Positions 42,773 to 50,129 are shown, counted from the first letter of the stretch. The stretch: 52,501 nucleotides of DNA from Pseudomonadota bacterium (GCA_018240785.1 JAFEFC010000013.1:1-52501); one strand, 5' to 3'. Translations and numbers: made by a program. The notes: generated from the sequence alone by a model not told the origin.

Positions 42773-44320
42773 TCAGTGAAACGTGGGGCCGTCGTCTTCG
42801 AACAGCGACGCGGTGGCGCGCGCGAAACGGGCACGGCCGGCATAGGGTTCGGGGGTGATCGTGCTCACCGGGGCGAGGTCGTGCCCGCCGGCGAGGATGG
42901 TCTTGACGGTGCGGTAGTGCGGACTGTCGTGGGCGATGGCCCGCTCGCACGCGGCCTCGAGGCGTTCAGCACCGTACTGGCCCTTGAGCGCGAGCACGCC
43001 CTGGGCGGCGCGCAGGCGCTCGCTGATGCGATCTGAGAGCAGTTGCCCGATCAGCTGCGCGCAGGCGTCTCCGATCTCGCGGGCCTGCTGCAGACACCAG
43101 CTGCGGTCGTGCGCGAAGAAGCGCTGGGCGGCCGGCGGCAGATGATCGGAGACGGTGCGACGCTCGCCGGGGCGCCGCGCGCGGGCATGCGTGGCGACGG
43201 GCTTGAAGTCGTGATAGACGGTGACCACGGCGTCGGTCGCCCGCAGCCACAGCGCCTTACCCACCAGCGCAAACGGCACCGAGTACAGCGCACGCTCGAA
43301 GCTGACGTGGCAGTCGCGATGCACCGTCACTGCATGCCAGGTGCCCAGATCCGGCGGCACCTCGGGCAGCGGCAGCAAGGTGCTGCGCTCGAGCGCAAAG
43401 GTGTCGAGCGGACGCACGCGGGTGGTGCCGTGAATGCGCAGCCCGGCTTCCTTCAACACCCAGTCGCGCGCCTGTGCGTTGAGATCGGCCAGATCACGGA
43501 AGCTGCGCGTGGGCAGGAAGTTGCCCTTCACGTATTTGACGCCGGCCTCGACGATGCCCTTCTTCTGCGGGTCGTGCGGCGGGCAGGCGTCGATCCGGAA
43601 GCCGTAGCCCTCGGCACACTCGGCGTAGGCGCGCTGCACCTGCGGATCGTGCATGCACGCGCGGGTGATCGCGCACTTGGCGTTATCGATGATGAGCCGT
43701 GCGGGCACGGCGCCGAACCACTCGAAGGCGCGACGGTGGCAGCCCAGCCAGGTGCGCACGCTCTGGTCCCAGACGAACTCCACGTACTGGTGACGCGAGA
43801 AACACAGCGTCATCACGAACGCCCAGGTGCGGCGGATCTCGCCCGTCGCCGGATCGACCAGCTGCGGACCGGCGCCGAAGTCCACCTGCGCGGCCTCGCC
43901 CGGGGCGAAGGTGAGGCGCACCGTCGTCTCGGGCGGCTGCTCGCGGCCGATCTGGGCGATCAGCCGGCGCACGCTGGAGTAGTGCCCGCTGAACCTATGC
44001 TCACGCTTGAGCGTGGTGTGGATCACCACGCCGGAGACGCCCTGCGCGAGCCACTGCGCAACCAGTGGCCGGTACGCGGCAATCGACGACTGCGCCGTCA
44101 CCGGCAGCTTTGGCTGCCCGAGCGCGGCGGCGATCTCGGCGTCCTCGGGCAAAGGACGCTCGGGATCGAGCCACCCCTGGGCGCGGGCCAGCTCGCGGAA
44201 GCGGGCCGCCTTGCCGCGTCCCATCAGTTTCGAGCGCGCGATCTCGCGCTCGGAATCGCCCTGGCGCATGCGCATCAGGGCCTGGCGGTACTCGTACATC
44301 TCGATGCTCCTGCGGGCCAC
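42773..44320 (-). CDS. istA: IS21-family transposase IstA
   Basis: A 515-aa DDE transposase. The N-terminal HTH region (MYEYRQALMRMRQGDSEREIAR) is expected to bind the 25-bp terminal repeats. The catalytic acidic residues lie in EAAQVDFGAGPQL, ARLIIDNAKCA and KKGIVEAGVKYVKGNF. The C-terminal half carries the beta-barrel-like segment typical of IstA. No frameshift or stop is visible. Confidence 0.95.
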   Translation of the reverse strand: MARRSIEMYEYRQALMRMRQGDSEREIARSKLMGRGKAARFRELARAQGWLDPERPLPEDAEIAAALGQPKLPVTAQSSIAAYRPLVAQWLAQGVSGVVIHTTLKREHRFSGHYSSVRRLIAQIGREQPPETTVRLTFAPGEAAQVDFGAGPQLVDPATGEIRRTWAFVMTLCFSRHQYVEFVWDQSVRTWLGCHRRAFEWFGAVPARLIIDNAKCAITRACMHDPQVQRAYAECAEGYGFRIDACPPHDPQKKGIVEAGVKYVKGNFLPTRSFRDLADLNAQARDWVLKEAGLRIHGTTRVRPLDTFALERSTLLPLPEVPPDLGTWHAVTVHRDCHVSFERALYSVPFALVGKALWLRATDAVVTVYHDFKPVATHARARRPGERRTVSDHLPPAAQRFFAHDRSWCLQQAREIGDACAQLIGQLLSDRISERLRAAQGVLALKGQYGAERLEAACERAIAHDSPHYRTVKTILAGGHDLAPVSTITPEPYAGRARFARATASLFEDDGPTFH

Positions 44321-44398
44321 CGCCTACCTCCTGCCGAACAAAAAGGCCGCAGGGTAGCGATGGACCGTTCAAGGTCGAGACGTCCGTCAGAGGGAAAG

Positions 44399-44548
44399 TG
44401 GCTCCATTACGCCGATCCGGCGCTGGCCTCTATGTGCCGATCCGCGACTGGCTCCTATATGCCGATCACGGACTGGCCTCAATGTGCCGGTCACGCGGTG
44501 GCTCCATTGTGCCGATCATCAACTGGCTCCAATGTGCCGGTCGGTGAC
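44399..44548. repeat. Six tandem 25-bp repeats at the IS21 terminus
   Basis: Six consecutive units of exactly 25 bp, each starting TGGC and containing a variant of TGTGCCGATC, run up to the last base before the element end: 44399, 44424, 44449, 44474, 44499 and 44524 are unit starts. Two related units in inverse orientation sit at the other end (41859-41908). In IS21 relatives such repeats bind the transposase; here their number is unequal between the ends. Confidence 0.9.
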
Positions 44549-44549
44549 A

Positions 44550-44554
44550 GCGAG
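44550..44554. repeat. IS21 target duplication, right copy
   Basis: GCGAG immediately follows the element's right terminus and matches 41853-41857. The codon phase across the two copies restores the relaxase reading frame (Ala-Gly-Glu-His-Val). Confidence 0.88.
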
Positions 44555-45262
44555 CACGTCGATGGACGGGCGGCCGTGAATGACCTGAAGGACGAATGGA
44601 CTCATGGCCTGTACGGCATTCCCATGGAAAGCCGGCGCCGGGAAGCCTTCAACATCGTCTTGTCGATGCCACCAGGCACCAACCGTGATGCCGTTACGCA
44701 GGCGGCACGACGCTTCGCCCAGAGCGAGTTCTCGGCCAATCACCACTACGTCTTTGCAGCACACGACGACGAGAAGCACCCCCACGTCCATCTGTGCGTG
44801 CAAGCACAGGGTATTGACGGCACTCGTCTCAACCCGCGCAAGGCGGATCTACAACGGTGGCGCGAGCACTTCGCCGAGAAACTTCGTGAGCAAGGCGTCC
44901 GAGCCAACGCCACGCCACGAACCGCCCGCGGCGTGAGCAAGCGCTCGAAGCGACAGCCGGCCATCCACAGAGTCAGCCGTGTCAGCCGTGAGGCCCTGCC
45001 GCTCACCAGTAAGCAAGCGCCACAGCGCACGCAAGACAACTTCAGCGCAAGCCAACGTGCAGCACTCACCGCGTACCGGCAGATCGCAGCCGGCCTCGCC
45101 CGATCGCCGAACAACGAAGACCGCCGACTCGCCCTCGGCATCGTCGAATTCGTCCGGCAGATGCCGGCGCTGCGAGATCGCAATCCCCCAGCGGCGAGCC
45201 GAGACACACCAGTTGCCGAGCCGGCTCTCAAGCGCTCAACCGGTCAAGACCGCGACCGCTGA
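44550..45262 (+). pseudogene. Relaxase, 3' fragment
   Basis: C-terminal 235 residues of the split relaxase, lacking a start codon of its own in the right place. It carries the metal-binding three-histidine motif in DEKHPHVHLCVQAQG (about 44770-44815) and NHHYVFAAHDDEKH, followed by a basic C-terminal tail. The fragment could be translated from an internal ATG such as the one at 44625 as a tail protein without the nuclease tyrosine. Coding is otherwise undamaged, so insertion was recent. Confidence 0.85.
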
Positions 45263-45296
45263 CCTCTTCCACCAACCCACCACAAGGAACACGTCG

Positions 45297-46037
45297 ATGA
45301 ACATCATCAAGGCACTCGTGATCTGCGTTGTCGCAGGCTGGATGCTGATCAAGGCATCTGGCGCCCATGCACAGATTCCCGTCACCGACGGGGCAAGCAT
45401 TGCGACCGACGTCATGAACCACATCGAAAGCATCGCCAAATATGTCGAGCAGATCTCACAGATGAAGGCCCAGCTCGACCAGATGAAGCGGCAATACGAT
45501 GCGCTGACCGGCTCCCGCAGTCTGGGCGCCATCCTGAATGATCCGCGGTATCGAGAGTATCTGCCGAACGACTGGCAAACCGTCTACGACGCGGTCCGGA
45601 CCGGTGGTTACTCCAGCCTCTCGGGCACAGCCCAAACGATCTACGACGCGACCAGGAAGTTTGATGGTTGCGCGCACATCCCGGCGGACGACGAACGCAT
45701 CGCATGCCAGGCTCGTGCCGTGAAGAGTGCCCAGGACAAGGCGTTTGCCACAGAAGCCTATGAGCGCGCGCAGCAACGGCTGTCACAGATCGAGCAGTTG
45801 ATGAATCGGATCAACGGCACGGAGGACCCGAAGGCCATCGCAGAGCTGCAAGGCCGCATCGCCAGCGAACAGGCCATGATCCAGAACGAAGCCACCAAGC
45901 TGCAGATGTTCCAGATCATCGCCCAGGCGGAAGACGCAATCCAAAAGCGTCAGGCGCACGAACTCCAGATGCGCGACGCCGCGCGCCGTGGAACGCTCGG
46001 GGTAGCACCGATGCACTTCTCCCTTGGCCGTGAGTGA
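45297..46037 (+). CDS. virB5: VirB5-like type IV secretion protein
   Basis: 246 aa, with a signal peptide (MNIIKALVICVVAGWMLIKASGAHAQ) predicting export to the periplasm or pilus tip. The mature part is helical with long amphipathic segments (EQISQMKAQLDQMKRQYDAL near 48-67, QRLSQIEQLMNRINGTEDPKA) typical of VirB5/TrbJ, the minor pilus adhesin. It follows the relaxase remnant by 34 bp. Together with the next genes it matches the order VirB5-Eex-VirB6 known from IncN plasmid pKM101. Confidence 0.8.
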   Translation: MNIIKALVICVVAGWMLIKASGAHAQIPVTDGASIATDVMNHIESIAKYVEQISQMKAQLDQMKRQYDALTGSRSLGAILNDPRYREYLPNDWQTVYDAVRTGGYSSLSGTAQTIYDATRKFDGCAHIPADDERIACQARAVKSAQDKAFATEAYERAQQRLSQIEQLMNRINGTEDPKAIAELQGRIASEQAMIQNEATKLQMFQIIAQAEDAIQKRQAHELQMRDAARRGTLGVAPMHFSLGRE

Positions 46038-46047
46038 GGAACAGATC

Positions 46048-46506
46048 ATGACAACTTTGACCCTCCTCCCACTCCCAATCATCGCCCTGGGGATCTTCTT
46101 CATCCTCCGCTTCTGGCATGCGCTCGATCTGCTCGGCTTTCGCGATGAAGTCCTGCGTCGAGACTCGAGCCTCGCCACCGCTGACCTCGTGGCAATCTGC
46201 ACCGGAAGCGCCTTCATCGCCGGGGCGATCTACGGACTCGCCAACGACACCTCGCCGCTCCTGCTCTGCGCCGTTTCGGTAGGAGGCCTTCCATTGTTCG
46301 CACACCTGTACGGACGGACCAACCACGCAACCACCTGGGCGGCGACGCGGATCGAAGCGCTGCGTACGGTCGCAGCCTTGCGCCTCATCTCAGCGACAGA
46401 ACTCGCCTACGCGCTTCGCGTTCTGGACTCATTGGAGAGACCAGAACCACTGAACACCCTGGCCGGCCAGCAAAGGGCACAGCAAGCCGTGCGGGAGGAA
46501 CGATAA
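46048..46506 (+). CDS. Small membrane protein of the transfer cluster
   Basis: Unrecognised 152-aa protein from ATG 46048 (GAGG upstream). Hydrophobic segments near residues 4-22, 48-66 and 70-88 suggest two or three transmembrane helices, then a C-terminal cytosolic-looking helical tail rich in Arg/Glu/Ala. It sits between VirB5 and the EexN-like gene, so a link to the secretion set is likely by position only. The stop overlaps the next start (TAATG). Confidence 0.7.
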   Translation: MTTLTLLPLPIIALGIFFILRFWHALDLLGFRDEVLRRDSSLATADLVAICTGSAFIAGAIYGLANDTSPLLLCAVSVGGLPLFAHLYGRTNHATTWAATRIEALRTVAALRLISATELAYALRVLDSLERPEPLNTLAGQQRAQQAVREER

Positions 46507-46772
46507 TGAAGAACACGATCGCCCCCGGCGTTCTCCTCCTCGTCGTAGTCTCCGCTTGTGCTCCAGACCCCGATCCGACGCAGACCGTCGATTGGTTTCT
46601 GGCGCATCCGACCGAGCGCGCAGACAGACTGCAACAGTGCCGAAGCAACCCGGGCGAATTGTCGGCCACACCGAACTGCATCAATGCGGAGCGCGCGACA
46701 ACGCGCGCCGACGCCGGCAAACGCGGCACGCTCAACGTACAACCCCGCACCGACCTCAAGTTGGGAGGCTAG
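46506..46772 (+). CDS. eexN: EexN-like entry-exclusion lipoprotein
   Basis: An 88-aa lipoprotein with signal APGVLLLVVVSAC (lipid cysteine at residue 18) followed by CAPDPDPTQTVDWFLAHPTE and a pair of cysteines around RLQQC and TPNCINAE. The pattern of WF-H-ER then Cys-Cys is that of EexN-family proteins, which block entry of related plasmids into a cell that already carries the element. Its position between VirB5 and VirB6 genes agrees with eex of IncN-type systems. Presence here could protect the host cell from incoming relatives. Confidence 0.8.
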   Translation: MKNTIAPGVLLLVVVSACAPDPDPTQTVDWFLAHPTERADRLQQCRSNPGELSATPNCINAERATTRADAGKRGTLNVQPRTDLKLGG

Positions 46773-46777
46773 TAGCG

Positions 46778-47860
46778 ATGGCCGTCACCACTTCTGTCTT
46801 CCAAGGCGTTGGCGGCACGATCGACAATGCCACCGCAGCGTTCGTCACTAACGTCTCATCTGACATGATCGCGACGATCACCCCATGGGCGATCTCAGGC
46901 GCAGCGCTCTACTTCACCCTGTACGGCTACCTGATCATCGCCGGCAAGGTGCAACAGCCGTTCGGCGACTTCCTGGTCAAGAGCACGAAGATCGCACTGA
47001 TCGGCGCCCTCGCGCTCAACGCCGGCAACTACCTGGCACTCGTGGTAGAGACGCTCAAAGGCTTGGAAGCCGCCCTTGCGGCCGCAGTAGGCAGCGGCGG
47101 CACCGGCACGATCTATGGGACGCTCGATGCCACGCTCGGTCGAGGCATGGACCTCATCGCCCAGTGCATGCAGAACGCCCGCGAGGCCGGCTGGACCGAA
47201 CTGACCAGCGCCTACGCCTGGTACGTTTGCGCCGTTCTGATCGCCATCGGCCTGACCCTCGTTGTAGTGGTCGGCGGCATCGCCATCATCATGTCCACAA
47301 TGTTGCTGAAGATCCTGTTCGCCATCGGCCCGCTGTTCATCATGGCGCTGCTGTTTCCCGTCACCGCCAGATTCTTCGACCAGTGGATCGGCTACGTCCT
47401 CAACCACATCCTGATCGTCGTGCTCACGGCAACGGTACTCACCCTCGGCGTCATGATCTACGAACACGAACTGGCCAAGGTCACCGTCGGGACGGGTGAT
47501 CAGAACATGGCGCTCATCGCATTCGAGTTGCTGATCATCGCGGGCATTCTGTATGCGGTCATCAAGGGTGTCGCGGGCATGGCATCCGCATTGGCTGGGG
47601 GGCTGTCTATGGCCGTCCTCTCCATCGGGCAGATGACCGGCGCTGCAAGGAGTGCTGCCGCCGTTAGCAAAGGCGCCGGACAAGCAGCAGGAAAGACCAT
47701 CGCCGGCGTTGGCAATCTCTCAGGCTGGGTGGGCGGCAAGGCCTTCCAGGCAGTCAACGCGCTGAAAGGGGGCAACAGCGTGGCCTCAAGTCCTCAGCCC
47801 GCCTATCGCGCGGGTCTTCGTGAGTTGATGCAGAAGCAGAACCGCCCTGCACGTAGCTGA
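46778..47860 (+). CDS. virB6: VirB6/TrbL-like inner-membrane channel protein
   Basis: A 360-aa polytopic protein with about six hydrophobic segments; the first begins near residue 35 (ITPWAISGAALYFTLYGYLI), and ILFAIGPLFIMALLFP near 190 is the conserved VirB6 signature region. A Gly/Ser/Ala-rich basic tail follows. In type IV systems VirB6 forms part of the inner-membrane path. No VirB7-11 gene follows. The start is the ATG after GGGAGG, 5 bp after the eexN stop. Confidence 0.85.
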   Translation: MAVTTSVFQGVGGTIDNATAAFVTNVSSDMIATITPWAISGAALYFTLYGYLIIAGKVQQPFGDFLVKSTKIALIGALALNAGNYLALVVETLKGLEAALAAAVGSGGTGTIYGTLDATLGRGMDLIAQCMQNAREAGWTELTSAYAWYVCAVLIAIGLTLVVVVGGIAIIMSTMLLKILFAIGPLFIMALLFPVTARFFDQWIGYVLNHILIVVLTATVLTLGVMIYEHELAKVTVGTGDQNMALIAFELLIIAGILYAVIKGVAGMASALAGGLSMAVLSIGQMTGAARSAAAVSKGAGQAAGKTIAGVGNLSGWVGGKAFQAVNALKGGNSVASSPQPAYRAGLRELMQKQNRPARS

Positions 47861-47883
47861 CAACGCGGCAGATTCAGCGAGCA

Positions 47884-47905
47884 GCGCCCCAACCGTGCGG
47901 GGCGC
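47884..47905 (+). terminator. Hairpin after the transfer cluster (weak terminator)
   Basis: A perfect 7-bp GC stem (47884-47890 with 47899-47905) with an 8-nt loop, 24 bp past the virB6 stop. No run of T follows, so it would be a weak or factor-dependent terminator. Confidence 0.45.
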
Positions 47906-47930
47906 CCTTCACTTCCTCGCCCCACTCAAC

Positions 47931-48036
47931 ACCTTACCCACCGCCCCGCCGCTGCGCGGCGCCTGTGGAAAACCGGCCTCTTGCGATGCGTAGGCTCGCG
48001 GGCCGGTTTCCCACAGGTTCGGGCCGTGGATAAGGT
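47931..48036. repeat. Nested inverted repeats with DnaA-box-like motifs
   Basis: Outer arms ACCTTACCCA and TGGATAAGGT (47931-47940; 48027-48036, 9 of 10 complementary) enclose 17-bp inner arms (47962-47978; 48001-48017, 16 of 17). Four DnaA-box-like nonamers lie within: TTACCCACC (47934), TTTTCCACA (complement of 47964-47972), TTTCCCACA (48007) and TTATCCACG (complement of 48025-48033), against TTATNCACA. An AT-rich stretch follows (48061-48098). Candidate origin, oriT or regulatory site; no function is shown. Confidence 0.6.
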
Positions 48037-48060
48037 TCCGCTGGCTCATCGCAACGCCGG

Positions 48061-48098
48061 AAATAAGAACATAAGAATAATATTCCTATTCTTCTTAT
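48061..48098. promoter_or_regulatory. AT-rich operator/promoter of the 321-aa gene
   Basis: An unusually AT-rich 38-bp stretch containing two direct ATAAGAA units (48063-48069 and 48071-48077) and an inverted copy TTCTTAT (48092-48098), with AAGAATA/TATTCTT as inverted pair. It precedes or overlaps the first possible start codon at 48097 and could be a repressor site or an unwinding region next to the DnaA-like motifs. Confidence 0.4.
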
Positions 48099-49062
48099 GG
48101 ACCGGCGCATGAGCACACACCCCAACGAGCAACCCGACGAAGACCCCACCTCCGCCAACGCCAGATGGCGAGAGGCCATGATTGGCGCGTACACCCGATT
48201 CCACGAGCTTGGCTGGAGCCGGCAAAAGACCTTCCCCGGCCTGGTCTCGTTCGCCATCGCTGACGATGCTTCGCAGGCAAACGGCAGCTTTCAATGGAGC
48301 TGGAGCGTCCCCAGCGCCGTTCGCGAGACCATCAACGGCATCAACGCTTGGGCGATGCGGCTACACGAGTGGGCCACCTGGATCGAGCTGCTGCCCGAAT
48401 ACGACGAGGAAACGCGCTGGGAGATCGCCTATCATTTTGTCGAACCCCTGGCGTTCTTCGCGATGTACCAACCCCGCGCGGTGGCGGAACGGCTTCTCGA
48501 AGTTGCCGAAACCGCCCTGCACCATGCGAACTGCTTCACCGTTCCGAACAACAAGGATCGCCTCGACCAAGATGCGCTCAAGCCGGGTACCCGCTTCTCC
48601 GTGCGGCAACGACTGTCGCAACTGGATCGTCTCGGCTCCCACTGGAACGCGTACCGACGGTTCCGCGATCTGTGGACGCAGATCGACTCGAAGACTTATC
48701 GCAAACACAGCCGCGATTTCCGCAACCTGACGAGCCATTCCTTCGGCCCCAGGTTTCATACCGGCGAAATCCTCCGGGCACATCGGTCGGTTGGACCAGC
48801 CCCCGTAACGGTGGAGCAACCTGACGGCACGTACCAGATTGCCGAAGATCCGACTCGCACATGTGTCAGCTACGAGTTCGGCGTCATCGAGCCACTGGAG
48901 TTCGCGGCGGCCTACAAAGCGAACCTGGAAGAATTCCGGCTCACCAAGCGGAGCATCGGCGCCCTTCATCAGCTGGTAGTCGAGATGGTAGAGGCCATGA
49001 ACACACGGCACGCTGAGCTGGCAACCAAGGATATTGGAGGCCCCTCCACCCGGAAAAGCTGA
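48097..49062 (+). CDS. Unrecognised 321-aa protein, possible HEPN-type domain
   Basis: I do not recognise the family with confidence. It is a cytosolic, mostly helical protein with many Trp residues, no signal or membrane segment. The segment SRDFRNLTSHSF (about 205-216) contains R-x4-H, the core of HEPN RNase motifs, within a helical bundle, and Cthe_2314-type HEPN proteins have a comparable layout; this is inference. The second ATG at 48109 is an alternative start, clear of the AT-rich element. Position in an island next to Fic and restriction genes fits a defence or toxin role. Confidence 0.55.
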   Translation: MDRRMSTHPNEQPDEDPTSANARWREAMIGAYTRFHELGWSRQKTFPGLVSFAIADDASQANGSFQWSWSVPSAVRETINGINAWAMRLHEWATWIELLPEYDEETRWEIAYHFVEPLAFFAMYQPRAVAERLLEVAETALHHANCFTVPNNKDRLDQDALKPGTRFSVRQRLSQLDRLGSHWNAYRRFRDLWTQIDSKTYRKHSRDFRNLTSHSFGPRFHTGEILRAHRSVGPAPVTVEQPDGTYQIAEDPTRTCVSYEFGVIEPLEFAAAYKANLEEFRLTKRSIGALHQLVVEMVEAMNTRHAELATKDIGGPSTRKS

Positions 49063-49071
49063 AGCAGCGGT

Positions 49072-49170
49072 GCGCAAGACAACTTCAGCGCGCCGCCGCG
49101 CGACCGGTCGTCGCTGCCGGCAGCCCCGAAATTTGGACATGTCCAAGAAATGAGCGCGAAGGACGACTAG
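49072..49170 (+). pseudogene. Possible remnant related to the relaxase tail
   Basis: A 19-bp stretch at 49073-49091 is identical to relaxase-gene sequence at 45030-45048, in the same phase (Gln-Asp-Asn-Phe-Ser-Ala), and an open frame then continues to a TAG at 49168-49170. This may be the scar of a lost mobilisation gene or a recombination junction. It lacks a start and includes a 14-bp palindrome TTGGACATGTCCAA (49133-49146). Confidence 0.3.
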
Positions 49171-49197
49171 TGCAGGATAGGCTGGCGCCGGCAAACA

Positions 49198-49995
49198 TCA
49201 CATCGCGGGTGCCTCGCGGGAGGAAACGCTGATGATCTCGGCCTTCGCCCGGGGAATGATCGACACTCGACCGTCGCCATCCACGACGACATAGGCGTTC
49301 TCGGGAGACAAGAAGACGAGGCGCCCATTGACCGTCCTCGCTTCGGCCGGCTGCTCCAACTTCAGCGTCACAGGGACATTCCCGCCAACGCCAAAGTGCT
49401 TGAGGCCGAATTCGAGCAGCGCCACGGTCTCCTTGTGCGCCACGGCTGTGATGCCCAGCAGACAGGCCAAGACGATAACCAGGCTGCGCAGGCTGTCCTT
49501 GGCTGTTCCGTGAATCAGGGTGCCGATCTGAAGGCATACCAGAATGCTTACAGCGAAGATCACAAGCCAGACCATCCAGTCCTGCCGCGAGCGGCTCAGA
49601 GCGCCAACCACACCCCAGATGACATACAGATTGACCACACTGAGACCTACGATGTGCGTTCGGTTGACACTTCCGCGATATCTCCACCGTAGCGCGGGGA
49701 TCATCACCCCCACAGCAGAAACCGCAAACGTCACGATGGTCAGCTCTGTAGCAAGAAAGAACACACCGATCCCGACCGCCCCGCTTACCAGCATGTCGTA
49801 GGAGAAGAAGCCCTCGTTCCCCATGAAGAGAATGAACACCGCCTGGGAGTACAGAGCGAAGAAGCCGAAGCTGAGGAGGGCCGAAAGCAGGCGGTAACCC
49901 ACCTCCCTGGGTGCCGGTCCTGCCGCGATCTGCGTCCCTGGCACACCCCGCAATCGGTGCATTCCCGCCTCTACTGCTCGCTCCAGTCTCTCCAC
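49198..49995 (-). CDS. Unrecognised integral membrane protein, 265 aa
   Basis: From a GTG at 49995 behind GGGGAG; ATG 49962 with GAGGCGGG upstream is an alternative giving 254 aa. Six or so hydrophobic segments occupy residues about 33-190 (for example LLSALLSFGFFALYSQAVFI), then a soluble C-terminal domain of about 70 residues with a small beta-rich pattern (VTLKLEQPAEARTVNGRLVF and YVVVDGDGRVSIIP). No family is recognised. It converges with the 321-aa gene and shares the divergent promoter region of the Fic gene. Confidence 0.65.
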   Translation of the reverse strand: MERLERAVEAGMHRLRGVPGTQIAAGPAPREVGYRLLSALLSFGFFALYSQAVFILFMGNEGFFSYDMLVSGAVGIGVFFLATELTIVTFAVSAVGVMIPALRWRYRGSVNRTHIVGLSVVNLYVIWGVVGALSRSRQDWMVWLVIFAVSILVCLQIGTLIHGTAKDSLRSLVIVLACLLGITAVAHKETVALLEFGLKHFGVGGNVPVTLKLEQPAEARTVNGRLVFLSPENAYVVVDGDGRVSIIPRAKAEIISVSSREAPAM

Positions 49996-50051
49996 CTCAC
50001 TCCCCTAGACACCGCTCAACTGAGCCCAATTTGTAGAGAATATCGTCATTT

Positions 50052-50128
50052 TTCGACACGAAACGATATCATGTCGAATCCGTCGACACGTCCGATCGAA
50101 ATGTCGATGAATCAACCTGCTATCGACA
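50052..50128. promoter_or_regulatory. Array of TCGACA/TGTCGA half-sites before the Fic gene
   Basis: Five copies in alternating orientation: TTCGACA 50052-50058, TGTCGAA 50072-50078, TCGACA 50083-50088, TGTCGA 50102-50107 and TCGACA 50123-50128. They make inverted pairs with 13-bp gaps and reach the start codon. The layout is that of a cooperative operator, probably autoregulatory, as the Fic protein ends in a winged-helix-like domain. The stretch lies in the divergent gap shared with the membrane-protein gene. Confidence 0.6.
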
Positions 50129-50129
50129 C

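Larger units (their letters stand above)
41858..44549 (-). mobile_element. IS21-family insertion sequence, 2692 bp
   Basis: Complete element with istA and istB on the minus strand, flanked by GCGAG duplications. The ends match as imperfect inverted repeats beginning TGTCAC-GACCG-CACA and continuing for about 40 bp. The istA-proximal end carries six 25-bp repeats, the other end two. An inner 14-bp inverted repeat CTCTGACGGACGTC (41919-41932; complement at 44379-44392) lies inside both arrays. All parts look intact, so it may be active. It inserted in the relaxase gene, opposite to its direction. Confidence 0.93.

Noticed and set aside
44399-44548. CRISPR-like array
   Set aside because: The 25-bp units are contiguous, without spacers, and end exactly at the IS21 terminus, so they are transposase sites.
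43043-45262. 739-codon plus-strand frame running from inside istA to the relaxase end
   Set aside because: The first part is the antisense of istA; only the stretch after the IS end at 44550 is genuine, as relaxase remnant.
49133-49146. TTGGACATGTCCAA palindrome as a promoter operator
   Set aside because: Perfect symmetry, but it lies beyond the ends of two convergent genes with no transcript start nearby; kept only as a note.
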